Counted from the stretch's first letter, positions 7,602-16,623 are shown. The stretch is DNA of 64,000 bases from Pseudomonas sp. MAG733B (GCF_036884845.1 NZ_CP145732.1:2666001-2730000); one strand, 5' to 3'. Numbers and translations: made by a program. The notes: generated by a model not told the origin, from the letters alone.

Positions 7602-8191
7602 GCCAAGTCCTCCAGAGCTTCGTTGACGTGACTGATACGGGCGATCAGCGCCATGCTCGCCAGCGAGGCCGCGTGTACGCCGCTGTCCGCGCTGGCGCAG
7701 GCATCGGCCGCAACCGTCACCTCGAAACCGCAATCCACCGCATGGCGCACGGTGCTTTCCACCACCGAATGAGTCGCTACGCCGGCGATCAACAAGTGCG
7801 AGGGATTGAATCGGCGCACCACGGTTTCCAGTGGTGAGCCATAAAACGCATTGATCCGGTTGTGGGTGACGACGAACTCGCGGCGGTTGTTCAGTGGCGT
7901 TAGGGCGCTGAAAAACTCCGCGCCCCAACTGCCTTCCCGGACCGCGCCAAGGGTGGCGACCGTGCGCAGGATCGGCGCGTTCTGGATCAGGTCGGCGTAG
8001 TCCGGTCGGAACGCCACTCGCACGTGGACGATCGGCCAGCCCTTGGCGCGTGCGCCGGCGAGCAATCGGCCGGCCGCATCAAGCAGCGCCGCACGCACGC
8101 TGTCATCAGCCCCCAGCCCGACCCGAATCTTGCCCTCGGGGTGCAACACGTCGTTCTGATAGTGCAGGGCGATCACCAGCGGCGTGTTCAT
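7598..8191 (-). CDS. Isochorismatase-fold protein lacking the usual catalytic triad
   Basis: A 197-residue cysteine-hydrolase/isochorismatase fold protein: VIALHYQNDV at the N-terminus, GAEFF, INAFYGSPLE and GVATHSVVESTVRHA. By eye alignment the three catalytic positions of the family are all changed: Asp is His10, Lys is His110 and the nucleophile Cys (GxATxxC) is Val143. Relatives are amidases (nicotinamidase, carbamoylsarcosine amidase) or vinyl-ether hydrolases. This one either uses a different chemistry or is a non-catalytic partner. The ATG at 8191 overlaps the beta-subunit stop; a GTG one codon earlier (8194) has slightly better spacing from GAGG. Confidence 0.82.
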   Translation of the reverse strand: MNTPLVIALHYQNDVLHPEGKIRVGLGADDSVRAALLDAAGRLLAGARAKGWPIVHVRVAFRPDYADLIQNAPILRTVATLGAVREGSWGAEFFSALTPLNNRREFVVTHNRINAFYGSPLETVVRRFNPSHLLIAGVATHSVVESTVRHAVDCGFEVTVAADACASADSGVHAASLASMALIARISHVNEALEDLA

Positions 8192-8724
8192 CACACGAAC
8201 ACCTCAAGGTTGGCGAACACATCGTTGCAGTTGATGAGGTCCACGCGCTTGAGCTGGATCTGCCAGCCACCACCCTCCTGAGCGGCCAACTTATAGGTGT
8301 AGCGACCGGCGAGCTGGCGTTGTTCCAGGCGCCATTCGCTGTACTGGAAGCTCGCGCTGATCACCAGCAAGCCCTGGGCGTCGAGACCTTCGACCATGAC
8401 GTTGCCGACCAGGTGCGCGGTTTGGGTCTGCGGTTGCTGCGACCAGTTGCGGGCGTTTTCCACCCGCCGGATCCGCACTTCGCGCAGCATGCGGTTTTCC
8501 CAGAACAGCGAGATATGGTCGAACGGGTTGGCTTGCTCGTGCTTGTGCGGCACCCAATACATGCCGGTGTCGGTGAACAGCTTGTCCCACTCCCAGAAAC
8601 GCCGCTCATCCAGCAGTCGCGCTTCCTGATAAAGAAACTGTTCGATCTGGCGCAGGGTCTCGGCTGGCACCTGAGCGGGTGTTAACTGGCGGGTGTCGAC
8701 GTCGATTCGGCGGTCAAGCAGCAT
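8191..8724 (-). CDS. Ring-hydroxylating dioxygenase, beta subunit (second system)
   Basis: A 177-residue small subunit of a Rieske non-heme iron dioxygenase (SnoaL/NTF2-like fold): IEQFLYQEARLLDERRFWEWDKLF, then YWVPHKH, RVENARNWS and the C-terminal KRVDLINCNDVF. It helps form an alpha3beta3 oxygenase and has no metal of its own. AAGGAGAG lies 6 bases before the chosen ATG, and its start overlaps the alpha-subunit stop by 11 bases. Only about a quarter similar to AntB in this same window by eye, so it belongs to a separate enzyme. Confidence 0.9.
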   Translation of the reverse strand: MLLDRRIDVDTRQLTPAQVPAETLRQIEQFLYQEARLLDERRFWEWDKLFTDTGMYWVPHKHEQANPFDHISLFWENRMLREVRIRRVENARNWSQQPQTQTAHLVGNVMVEGLDAQGLLVISASFQYSEWRLEQRQLAGRYTYKLAAQEGGGWQIQLKRVDLINCNDVFANLEVFV

Positions 8725-10045
8725 GGGTGCTCTCCTTGGCAATCAGGGTGGCAGTCATGAACTGTTTCCAGGCGGCGAACTGGTTGCGCATCGGCAGTTC
8801 GCTGGTGCCGTTGGTGGAGACTGCGCCGTCTTCCAGCGGCGTATCGGTGCCGGCGTAGCGGTGCATGCTGATCCACTCGCCACCGCGGGTCATGTTGCCT
8901 TCCTGACAGCGAGCATAGACTTCGACGTCGTCGGGCATCACGTTCGAGGAGGGCGAATTGATGACGTTGGCGTAAGTCAGTGCGCGGTCGAACACGGCAT
9001 CCGGAGCCCCCTTGCAGCGGAAGGTCTGGATCTCGACCATGGTCTGGTCCACGGCGATGGGGCGGATGACCCGGAATTGCATGAACACCGTGTGTGGCGA
9101 GCCGCTGCCGTAAATCACCGTGTTGTGGCGATTCATGCCCAGAATCTCCTTGGCACGCTGCTCGCCATAGGCCTGGCTCAGGCATTCGAAGTGGGCGCGG
9201 GAGACTTCGTCGCGCTCGGCGGCGGCCGGGTCGAAGATCGCTTCCATGTAGCCGTGGCCGTTGTGGTAAGCGCGCAGTTCGAGTTTTTCCCAGAAGTCGT
9301 AGGGTTCGCCGTTACCGTCCATGATCAGCAGTTCGAAGGGCATTTCACCGATGGCTTCGGCTTCGCCACGCGCCGCGTCAACCGACGATTCGTGGGTCAC
9401 GCGGGCGTGCATGGTGTCGTGCAGGTTCTCGTAGAACACTTTCCAGTTCGAGCGTTGCTGCACACGGAAGATGCCGCCGGCCACCTCGACCTCGCCGACC
9501 GGCGAGCGGTCACAGAGGTTGTCGATGGAGGTGATGACGCCGCCCAAAAATGTTTTCAGATCCGGTCCGAACGCCGCCTGGCTGGCGAACACGAAGCCGC
9601 GATAGGTCTCAACGCGGGCGACGCTGACCATGGAAAAATCCGGGTGCTTGGGGTCATAGCAAGTGCCTTCGAAACCGCTCTTGAGCGGCGCCGACAGATG
9701 CTGGCCGTCGAGTTTGAAGGTCCAGGCGTGGTACGGGCAGCGGAAGAACTTGCCGACACTGCCGTCACCGTCGGCCACCAGTTTGGCGCCTTTGTGCGGG
9801 CAGCGGTTGTACAGCACGCTGACCTGCTGGTTGGCGCCGCGCACCATGATCACGTCCTGATCGCCAATGCGCGTGGTGTGATAGTCGCCGGGGTTCTTCA
9901 CCTGGCTTTCATGGCCGACGTAGATCCAGGCGTTGCCGTAGATGCGCTCCATTTCCAGCTTGAACAGGGTCGGGTCGGTGTAGACGCTCTTGTGTACGCT
10001 GTCCTCGCGGATCAAGGCAGCGATTTGTTCGTTGGTCGGTATCAC
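8714..10045 (-). CDS. Ring-hydroxylating dioxygenase, alpha subunit (second system)
   Basis: A 443-residue Rieske oxygenase large subunit. The Rieske cluster ligands are Cys82/His84 (RCPHKG) and Cys103/His106 (CPYHAW). The mononuclear iron site shows the bridging Asp210 and His213/His218 (ENLHDTMHARVTH), with an acidic third ligand near MPDDVEVYARCQEG. It adds both atoms of O2 to an aromatic ring using electrons from the adjacent reductase. It starts at a GTG (10045) with GAGG 7 bases upstream; no ATG is suitable. It differs widely from AntA. In operon position, subunit set and SDR neighbour it resembles IacC/IacD-type and benzoate-type oxygenases. The substrate is unknown. Confidence 0.92.
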   Translation of the reverse strand: MIPTNEQIAALIREDSVHKSVYTDPTLFKLEMERIYGNAWIYVGHESQVKNPGDYHTTRIGDQDVIMVRGANQQVSVLYNRCPHKGAKLVADGDGSVGKFFRCPYHAWTFKLDGQHLSAPLKSGFEGTCYDPKHPDFSMVSVARVETYRGFVFASQAAFGPDLKTFLGGVITSIDNLCDRSPVGEVEVAGGIFRVQQRSNWKVFYENLHDTMHARVTHESSVDAARGEAEAIGEMPFELLIMDGNGEPYDFWEKLELRAYHNGHGYMEAIFDPAAAERDEVSRAHFECLSQAYGEQRAKEILGMNRHNTVIYGSGSPHTVFMQFRVIRPIAVDQTMVEIQTFRCKGAPDAVFDRALTYANVINSPSSNVMPDDVEVYARCQEGNMTRGGEWISMHRYAGTDTPLEDGAVSTNGTSELPMRNQFAAWKQFMTATLIAKESTHAA

Positions 10046-10062
10046 GGAATGTCCTCGGCTTG

Positions 10063-11007
10063 TCACAGATCGAGCACCAGCAGCGCGCTGCTGGCACGGG
10101 AGACACAGGTGCAGAAACTGCCGCTGGCGCGGTCGCGCTCCGACAGGCAGATGTCGCGGTGATCGGGCTGGCCGTCGATGACTTGGGCGACGCACACCCC
10201 GCAGTCACCCCGTCGGCAGTCGAACATCGGGTCCAGGCCGGCCTCGAGCATGGCCTCTAGCACGCTTTGCGCGGCGGCCACTTGCAGGTTCACGCCGCTT
10301 TCGCGCAGGTGCACCTCAAAGCCTTTGTCGCCAGCCACTTCCAGGGCGCCGCTGAACAGTTCGTAATGCAGGTGATCTTCTGCCCAACCCTGTTCGCGAG
10401 CGCAGGTCAGCACGCTGTTGAGCATGGCGGTCGGGCCGCAGATGTAGAGGTGCAGGCCGGGTCTTGGCGTGGCCAGGATCGCAGCGGCAGGAAAGCGTTT
10501 TTGCGGGTCGCCGCCGCTGATCCAGCAATGGTTGTCCAGGCAGGCGCGGGCCTCAGGCAGATAGGCCATCTGCGCTTCATCGCGACCGGCGTAGTGCAGG
10601 GTGAACGGCTTGCCCGCCGCGTGCAGCGACCGGGCCATGCCAAGCATCGGCGTGATGCCGATACCACCGGCGATCAGCAGGGCATGTTCGGTGTTTTCAC
10701 GCAGTGGAAAGTGGTTGCGTGGCGCATCGGCCAGCAGTTCATCGCCGACCTTGAGTGAGTGCACCCAGCGCGATCCACCGCTACTTGCTTCTTCTAGCTG
10801 GACGGCGATTTCGTAGTGTTCACTGTCGGGCAGGTTGACCAGCGAATAGGCCCGGCGTTGAGCGCGACTGCCGGGAACATGCAGCTCGAGATGGGCTCCG
10901 GCAGTGAAGTCCGGCAGTGGCTGGGCATCGCTGGACACCAGCAGCACGCGGCGGATTCTGGGGGTCAGAGGATCAATTTGTTGGACCCTGAGCGAGAGGC
11001 TGGACAT
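10063..11007 (-). CDS. PDR/VanB-family oxygenase reductase (flavin, NAD, C-terminal 2Fe-2S)
   Basis: A 314-residue class IA reductase: a flavin-binding domain with RAYSLVN (residues 52-58), an NAD domain with AGGIGITPM (113-121) and a C-terminal plant-type ferredoxin with Cys264, Cys269, Cys272 and a fourth Cys at 299 or 301. The order flavin-NAD-ferredoxin is that of phthalate dioxygenase reductase and VanB, and opposite to AntC nearby, which has its ferredoxin first. It passes electrons from NAD(P)H to the adjacent alpha-beta oxygenase. AGGA precedes the ATG at 11007; a TTG two codons upstream is less likely. The gap to the alpha gene is only 17 bases. Confidence 0.92.
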   Translation of the reverse strand: MSSLSLRVQQIDPLTPRIRRVLLVSSDAQPLPDFTAGAHLELHVPGSRAQRRAYSLVNLPDSEHYEIAVQLEEASSGGSRWVHSLKVGDELLADAPRNHFPLRENTEHALLIAGGIGITPMLGMARSLHAAGKPFTLHYAGRDEAQMAYLPEARACLDNHCWISGGDPQKRFPAAAILATPRPGLHLYICGPTAMLNSVLTCAREQGWAEDHLHYELFSGALEVAGDKGFEVHLRESGVNLQVAAAQSVLEAMLEAGLDPMFDCRRGDCGVCVAQVIDGQPDHRDICLSERDRASGSFCTCVSRASSALLVLDL

Positions 11008-11124
11008 ACGCAATTCCTGTCTGAATTCGTAGTCACTGTATGAAGCTTGAGAGGGTCAAAAAAGCCGCAAACGGCAAACCGGTATCCACTTCTGGCGAGA
11101 GTTATTTTTTAGCTGCGATGCGTG

Positions 11125-11922
11125 CTACTGGCGGTTCAGGTGCTCAAGCAAGGCCCCCACGTGTTCGCCATCAACCCTGGCCAGATCGTCCAGCACCGCG
11201 AAGTGATGACACCCGGCAAGCTCGACAAGGCTCACAGTCTGGCCGGCCTCAAGGCAGGCACTGGCGTAATCGCGCGAATGTCGTATCAACTCCGGCAATT
11301 CATCCCCGCCCACGGTCACCAGCAACGGTGCGCCATCGCCGATCAGCCTTTGCGGGCTAAAACGGCGGACCTCTTCTTCGCTCAGTTGCAGCTTGTCGTT
11401 GAGCCAGCAGCGGCTGATGGGTTCAAGCTCCATCAGGCCGCTGATCGGCATGGCCAGGGTCACCAGCGGATGCCGACGATACAGCGCGGTCAGGTGGCCA
11501 CCCGCCGAGTGCCCGCACAGCACCACCTGCTGACCAATGTTCAAGGCTTCGCGATGCGCCAAAAGATAGTCCAGTGCCTTGCCGATCTGGCCGACGATGG
11601 TGCTCATGCTCGCTTCGGGTGCGAGGGTGTATTCCAGCAAACCGACATTGAACCCTGCCTCAATCAAGCCCTCGGCGATAAAGGCGTAGTCGTCCTTGTC
11701 CGAGGCTTGCCAGTAACCGCCATGAATGAACAGCAGTGTTGGCGCCCCGGCATTCGCCTGGGCATACCAGTCGAAACGCTCGCGCATGGCATTGCCATAC
11801 GGCACATCACGCTGCCAGGCGTGGCTCGCATAAGTCTCGGCGCTGCGCTGGCGAAAACGTTGCATGATCTGCGGAAAATTACCCACGGCGGCGACGTTGT
11901 TATAAGCCTGATCGAGGTCCAT
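11125..11922 (-). CDS. Alpha/beta hydrolase, kynurenine-formamidase-like
   Basis: A 265-residue alpha/beta hydrolase with the oxyanion motif HGGYW at 67-71, nucleophile Ser139 in GHSAGG, acid Asp207 (GGDELPE) and base His240 (CHHF). HGGYW together with PISGLMELEPI is characteristic of arylformamidases of the kynurenine-formamidase (BNA7/AFMID) type, not of bacterial KynB. Such enzymes cleave N-formyl groups from aromatic amines. Next to antABC, a deformylase giving free anthranilate from N-formylanthranilate or a related amide is plausible, but that is inference. It sits between the ABC importer genes and the second oxygenase. Confidence 0.85.
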   Translation of the reverse strand: MDLDQAYNNVAAVGNFPQIMQRFRQRSAETYASHAWQRDVPYGNAMRERFDWYAQANAGAPTLLFIHGGYWQASDKDDYAFIAEGLIEAGFNVGLLEYTLAPEASMSTIVGQIGKALDYLLAHREALNIGQQVVLCGHSAGGHLTALYRRHPLVTLAMPISGLMELEPISRCWLNDKLQLSEEEVRRFSPQRLIGDGAPLLVTVGGDELPELIRHSRDYASACLEAGQTVSLVELAGCHHFAVLDDLARVDGEHVGALLEHLNRQ

Positions 11923-11928
11923 GGCTGC

Positions 11929-12615
11929 TCACACTCCCAGGTAGCGTTGCGACAATTCGGGTTGGGCCGCCAGCTCCTGCGGTGTGCCATCCCAGACCTG
12001 TCGACCCTTCTCGATGATGTGATGGCGGTCGACCACCCGCGCCATTTCCTTGAGGTTTTTATCGATCACCAGAATCGTCTCGCCCTCGGCCTTGAGGGTG
12101 GCCAGGCAACTCCAGATCTGCTCGCGAATGATCGGCGCCAAACCTTCAGTGGCTTCATCGAGAATCAGCAGGCTGGGGTTGGTCAGCAGTGCGCGGCCGA
12201 CCACCAGCATCTGCTGTTCACCACCCGACAGCGTGCGTGACAGTTGGTCCTGACGCTCCAGCAGGCGCGGGAACAGTTCATAGACCCGCACCAGGTCCCA
12301 TTTGCCCCGCGTGGCGGTGGCCAGCAGATTTTCCCGCACGCTCAAGGTGCCGAAGGTGCGGCGGCCTTCCGGCACAAGACCAAGGCCAGCCTTGGCGATG
12401 CGATAGGGCGCGGCACCGCGCATTTCCGTGCCGTTGATACGGATGCTGCCGGCACTGGGCTTGAGCAATCCCATGATCGATTTGACCGTGGTGGTCTTGC
12501 CCATGCCGTTGCGGCCGATCAGCGACACCACTTGGCCCTGCTCGATGCTCAGGTGCATGTCGAACAACACCTGGCTCAAGCCATAACCCGCTTTCAAACC
12601 CTGAACTTCAAGCAT
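11929..12615 (-). CDS. HAAT-family ABC transporter ATP-binding protein (LivF-type)
   Basis: A 228-residue ATPase: Walker A GRNGMGKTT, the signature LSGGEQQ, Walker B LLILDEATEGLAP and the switch His region. The sequence pattern of the ATEGLAP segment marks the LivF branch of branched-chain amino acid/amide-type importers. It overlaps livG-like upstream by 8 bases. With four partners it forms a full importer that energises uptake across the inner membrane. Confidence 0.92.
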   Translation of the reverse strand: MLEVQGLKAGYGLSQVLFDMHLSIEQGQVVSLIGRNGMGKTTTVKSIMGLLKPSAGSIRINGTEMRGAAPYRIAKAGLGLVPEGRRTFGTLSVRENLLATATRGKWDLVRVYELFPRLLERQDQLSRTLSGGEQQMLVVGRALLTNPSLLILDEATEGLAPIIREQIWSCLATLKAEGETILVIDKNLKEMARVVDRHHIIEKGRQVWDGTPQELAAQPELSQRYLGV

Positions 12616-13357
12616 GTTCTTCTCCCAGGTAAGCGGCCCGTACTTGCGGGTCGTTGCGCACTTGTTCGACGCTGCCGGTCAGTACTGTCTGGCCGTACAC
12701 CAGCACCGTGATGCGGTCGGCGAGGGCGAATACCGCATCCATGTCGTGCTCGACCAGCAGGATTGCGTAGCGGCCCTTGAGGCTGTGCAGCAGCTCGGTC
12801 ATGCGCGCGGATTCGTCGGCCCCCATACCGGCCATCGGCTCATCGAGCAACAGCACCGACGCTTCCTGGGCCAGCGCCAGGGCAATCTCCAGTTGCCGCC
12901 GTTCGCCGTGGGACAGCGCCTGCACCGAGTCTTGCGCGCGAAGGCCCAGGCCCACCTGCTGCAAGTAGCCCCGTGCCGGTTCCAGCAGGCGGGTGTCGCG
13001 GCTCAACGGGCGCCACATGCCGAATGCCTTGCCCTCGCGGGCGGCAATGGCCAGGGCGACGTTCTCCAGCAGGGTGAACTCGGTGTAAAGCTGGCTGACC
13101 TGGAAAGCCCGCGCCAGCCCCAGGCGCGGACGCTGCCAGGCCGGCACGCGGGTGATGTCCTGGCCGTTGAGATGGATTTGGCCCTGGTCGGGGAAAATTT
13201 CGCCGGCAATCTGCGCGATCAAAGTGGACTTGCCGGCGCCGTTGGGGCCGATGATGGCGTGCAGTTCGCCCTTGAGCAGTTCAAGGCTGGCGCCGTTGGT
13301 GGCTTTCACGGCACCGAAGGCTTTGTGCAGATCACGAATCGACAGTTGTGCGCTCAT
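12608..13357 (-). CDS. HAAT-family ABC transporter ATP-binding protein (LivG-type)
   Basis: A 249-residue ATPase with Walker A GPNGAGKST, signature LSHGERRQLE, and Walker B VLLLDEPMAGMG as in LivG/UrtD-type subunits. Its ATG at 13357 overlaps the stop of the permease gene (ATGA), which fixes the start; longer upstream extensions read through the permease gene in another frame. Partner of the LivF-type ATPase directly downstream. Confidence 0.92.
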   Translation of the reverse strand: MSAQLSIRDLHKAFGAVKATNGASLELLKGELHAIIGPNGAGKSTLIAQIAGEIFPDQGQIHLNGQDITRVPAWQRPRLGLARAFQVSQLYTEFTLLENVALAIAAREGKAFGMWRPLSRDTRLLEPARGYLQQVGLGLRAQDSVQALSHGERRQLEIALALAQEASVLLLDEPMAGMGADESARMTELLHSLKGRYAILLVEHDMDAVFALADRITVLVYGQTVLTGSVEQVRNDPQVRAAYLGEEHA

Positions 13358-14370
13358 GGGCGTGCCTCCACGGCGGCGTTCGGTTTGACGGCAACCACCT
13401 TCGGCTTGCGCTGCAACAGGCTCAGCAGCAAACCGTAAACGCCTTTCTTGCCGAACAGCACCACCAGCAACAGCAATGGCCCGAAGATCAGCATCCAGTG
13501 CTCGGTCCACTGGCTCAGCACCTGTTCAAGACCCAGGTAGGTAGCGGCGCCCAGCAGAGGGCCGAGCAGGGTGCCGACGCCACCGAGAATCACCATCGCC
13601 ATCAACTCGCCGGACTTGTGCCAGGCGCCCATGTCGGGGCTGACGAACAACGCGTAGTTGGCCCACAGAATCCCCGCCAGGCCACCGCCGGTGCCGGCGA
13701 TCACAAACGCCGTCAGGCGATAGCGCAAGGGTTTTAGGCCCAGGCTGACGGTGCGCTGCTCGCTCTGCTTGAGCCCGCGCAAGACAAAACCAAAATGCGA
13801 ATTGACCAGTCGCCGACACAGCAGCAACCAGCCGGCCAGCAAGGCCACGCACAGGTAGTAGAAGTGGTTGGCCTCAGCCAGATCCAGTGCGCCGAGGGTA
13901 TTGCGCTCGTTGAGCAGAATGCCGTCGTCGCCGCCGTACAACGACAGCGAGCCGAGCACGAAATAAAGCATCTGGCCGAACGCCAGGGTGATCATGATGA
14001 ACTGCACGCCGCTGGTGCGCAGCGACAGATAACCCACCAGCAGCGAGAACAGTGCGCACACCATCAGGGCCAGCGGCCACACCACCAGCGCACTGTTGCT
14101 GCCTTCCCAGCCCCACAACGGCAGGCCTTGGGACGTGTGAAAGGCAATGACGCCGACGATGTAACCGCCCAGGCCGAAGAACGCGGCATGGCCGAAGCTG
14201 ACCATGGCGCCGTAGCCGATCAGCAAGTCCAGGCTGATGGCCGCCATGCCGTAGATTGCGAGGCGGGTGAAGAAACTGACCAGGTAAGGCTCGTGCAGCC
14301 AGTGGGCCAGCAGCGGCATGCAGGCGAAGGTCGCCAGGCACGCAAGGTCAATGATGAGGCGTGGTGACAT
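13354..14370 (-). CDS. HAAT-family ABC transporter permease (LivM-type)
   Basis: A 338-residue membrane protein with about 9-10 hydrophobic segments: LDLLIGYGAMVSFGHAAFFGLGGY near residue 50, LSLRTSGVQFIMITLAFGQM and AMVILGGVGTLLGPLLGAATY, all hallmarks of LivM. It forms the translocation channel with the LivH-type subunit. The C-terminus is basic and cytoplasmic. Confidence 0.92.
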   Translation of the reverse strand: MSPRLIIDLACLATFACMPLLAHWLHEPYLVSFFTRLAIYGMAAISLDLLIGYGAMVSFGHAAFFGLGGYIVGVIAFHTSQGLPLWGWEGSNSALVVWPLALMVCALFSLLVGYLSLRTSGVQFIMITLAFGQMLYFVLGSLSLYGGDDGILLNERNTLGALDLAEANHFYYLCVALLAGWLLLCRRLVNSHFGFVLRGLKQSEQRTVSLGLKPLRYRLTAFVIAGTGGGLAGILWANYALFVSPDMGAWHKSGELMAMVILGGVGTLLGPLLGAATYLGLEQVLSQWTEHWMLIFGPLLLLVVLFGKKGVYGLLLSLLQRKPKVVAVKPNAAVEARP

Positions 14371-14380
14371 AGCGTTCTCC

Positions 14381-15292
14381 TCAGGCGCGGGCCGGCAGCA
14401 GGCCGCGCGGGCGCACCAGCAGCACCAGGGCCATGACGATGTAGGCGCTGGCGGAAATCAGCCCGGCGCTCAGGGTGCCGCTGGTTTCGCTGGGCAACAG
14501 TTGGTCCAGCAGCGGCGGAATGTAGGCACGACCGAGGCTATCAACCATGCCGATCAGCAAGGCCCCCACCAACGCACCGCGCACCGAGCCGACACCGCCG
14601 ACGACGATGACCACGAAGGTGGTGATCAGGATCTTCTCGCCCATGCCTATTTCCACCGACAGCAGCGGTGCGGCCATGAAACCGGCCAGGCCGCACAGCA
14701 CGCAGCCGAATACGAACACCAGGGTGTACAGCCGGGCGATGTTGACGCCCAGGGCGCCGACCATTTCGTGATCGTCGGCACCGGCGCGAATCAACATGCC
14801 CAAGCGTGTGTGGTTGATCAGCAGCCACATGCCGACCGCCACGATCAGTCCGGCGGCGATGAACAGCAGCCGGCTGACCGGGTACATCAATCCCGGCAGC
14901 ACTTCGACGAAACTGGAATACCACTCGGGCGTGGGCATCGCTGGTGGGCTGCGGCCGAAGATCAGGGTCAGCAATTCGTTGCTGAAAAACACCACGGCCA
15001 ATGTCGCCAGCACCTGATCCAAATGATCGCGATTGTAGAGGCGGCGCATGATCGAGGTTTCGATCAGCGCGCCGTAACAGGCCGAGCCGATCAGCGCGGC
15101 CAGGCCGCCAAGCCAGAACGAACCGGTGGCCATGGCGGTATAGGCGGCGCAGAAAGCCCCGACCATGTAAAAGGCGCCGTGGGCCAGGTTGATCACGCCC
15201 ATAATGCCGAAAATCAGGGTCAGGCCTGAGGCCAGCAGAAACAGCAAGGCGCTGTATTGCAGGCCGTTGAGAATCTGTTCGAGCAATAGCAT
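14381..15292 (-). CDS. HAAT-family ABC transporter permease (LivH-type)
   Basis: A 303-residue membrane protein: MLLLEQILNGLQYSALLFLLASGL at the N-terminus, GVINLAHGAFYMVGAF, and FVVIVVGGVGSVRGALVGALLIG near the C-terminus, as in LivH. The ATG at 15292 has GAGG 9 bases upstream; an ATG five codons earlier (15307) lacks this. Ends 10 bases before the LivM-type gene. Confidence 0.92.
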   Translation of the reverse strand: MLLLEQILNGLQYSALLFLLASGLTLIFGIMGVINLAHGAFYMVGAFCAAYTAMATGSFWLGGLAALIGSACYGALIETSIMRRLYNRDHLDQVLATLAVVFFSNELLTLIFGRSPPAMPTPEWYSSFVEVLPGLMYPVSRLLFIAAGLIVAVGMWLLINHTRLGMLIRAGADDHEMVGALGVNIARLYTLVFVFGCVLCGLAGFMAAPLLSVEIGMGEKILITTFVVIVVGGVGSVRGALVGALLIGMVDSLGRAYIPPLLDQLLPSETSGTLSAGLISASAYIVMALVLLVRPRGLLPARA

Positions 15293-15358
15293 TGCTGCGT
15301 TCCTCATGAAAACGCCCCGCAGTTGTGCTGCAGGGCGAGGACGGGAGTCAGGTGCCGG

Positions 15359-16519
15359 TCAGATCGCGCATTGAGCGGCGTAGCTGTCGACGTGGCGGGT
15401 CGCCAGGGTCTTGATCGGCACTTCGATCAGCTTGCCGTCGGCGCCGGCCTGCACTTGCAGCAGGTACCAGTCGATCACCGGGTGTTGGTTCTGGGCGAAG
15501 CTGAAGTCACCGCGAATGGAATCGAACTTGACGTTCTTCATCGCCGACCGGAAGGCTGGCTGGTCTTTGAGATTGCCCTGGGAGGTTTTCAGGGCGGCGC
15601 CGATCAGCCGGGCCGTGTCGTAAGTCTGGGCGGCATACACCGTCGGCACGCGCTTGTATTTCTCGGTGAACGCCTTGACGAAGGCCTGGTTGGCCGGGTT
15701 GTCCGATTGCGGGTTCCACAGGGTGACGATGTTGGTGCCCTTGGCCACGTCGCCGGTGGCGGCGAGCATGCGTTCATCCATGGAGAACACCGGCACCACC
15801 ATCGGGATTTGCGCTGACAGGCCCGAGCCGCCGTATTGCTTGGCGAAGTTGATGCCGCCACCGCCCGGGTGAAACTGGAAGATCGCATCCGGCGCCAGCG
15901 CACGCACGCGCGCCAATTCCACCGAGAAATCCAGCTGGTTGAGCTTGGTGTAGATCTCGGTCACTTCGCCCTTGAAGGTGCGCTTGAAGCCGGCCAGTGC
16001 ATCGCGGCCGCCCTGATAGTTGGGCGCCAGGATCACCATCTTCTTGTAGCCCAGTTCATTGGCGGCGACACCGGCCATTTCGTGCGGGGTGTCGTTCTGG
16101 TAGGAGCCGACGAAGTAGTTGGCCATGCACTTTTCACCGGCAAGGGTCGACGGCGCGGTGTTGTTGCTGACGTAGAAACCGTCCTTGGTGGCGGTGTTGA
16201 TCACGGCCGCCAGCACGTTGGAAAAAATCACCCCGGTGTACAGCGAGATGCCGTCAAGGCTCATGCGGTCGGCGATCTGCTTGGCCTTGGCCGGTTGCAG
16301 GCCATCATCTTCGACGATGAGTTGCACCGGCACGCCGCCGAGCTTGCCGCCTTCCTGATCGATCGCCAGCTGAAAGCCATCTCGCGAGTCTTCGCCCAGG
16401 TAGCCGGCGGGGGTGGAGAGGGTGGTGATGAAACCGATTCGGACAGGCTCCACGGCCTGGGCAGCCGTCGCTGCGCAGAGGGAGGTTGCCAGACATGCAC
16501 GCAATACCAGGTTTTTCAT
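15359..16519 (-). CDS. Periplasmic substrate-binding protein of the HAAT importer
   Basis: A 386-residue exported protein with a Sec signal peptide (MKNLVLRACLATSLCAATAAQA, cleavage before VEPVRIG). The mature part has the type I periplasmic-binding/receptor ligand-binding fold (GFITTLSTPAGYLGEDSRDGFQLAI, IFSNVLAAVINTA, GYKKMVILAPNYQGGRDAL, YAAQTYDTARLIGAAL). Homologues in aromatic catabolic clusters bind benzoate-like acids, whereas LivJ binds leucine; placement between antABC and oxygenase genes argues for an aromatic ligand. It lies first among the transporter genes, with about 100 bases between it and antC. Confidence 0.9.
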   Translation of the reverse strand: MKNLVLRACLATSLCAATAAQAVEPVRIGFITTLSTPAGYLGEDSRDGFQLAIDQEGGKLGGVPVQLIVEDDGLQPAKAKQIADRMSLDGISLYTGVIFSNVLAAVINTATKDGFYVSNNTAPSTLAGEKCMANYFVGSYQNDTPHEMAGVAANELGYKKMVILAPNYQGGRDALAGFKRTFKGEVTEIYTKLNQLDFSVELARVRALAPDAIFQFHPGGGGINFAKQYGGSGLSAQIPMVVPVFSMDERMLAATGDVAKGTNIVTLWNPQSDNPANQAFVKAFTEKYKRVPTVYAAQTYDTARLIGAALKTSQGNLKDQPAFRSAMKNVKFDSIRGDFSFAQNQHPVIDWYLLQVQAGADGKLIEVPIKTLATRHVDSYAAQCAI

Positions 16520-16623
16520 GAGGCGGCCTATGAAGTAGGTCGTGCCAACGCACGGTAGATGTCGATGAGGGCAGTGATTCAGTGTTCGGTCGGGCCGATT
16601 GATTGTTGTTATGGGTCGCTGTG

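Noticed and set aside
8693..10162. 489-codon open frame on the plus strand opposite the oxygenase alpha gene
   Set aside because: The minus strand encodes an intact Rieske oxygenase with all metal ligands. The plus frame is rich in Val/Ala/His/Asp with no motif, typical of a GC-rich shadow.
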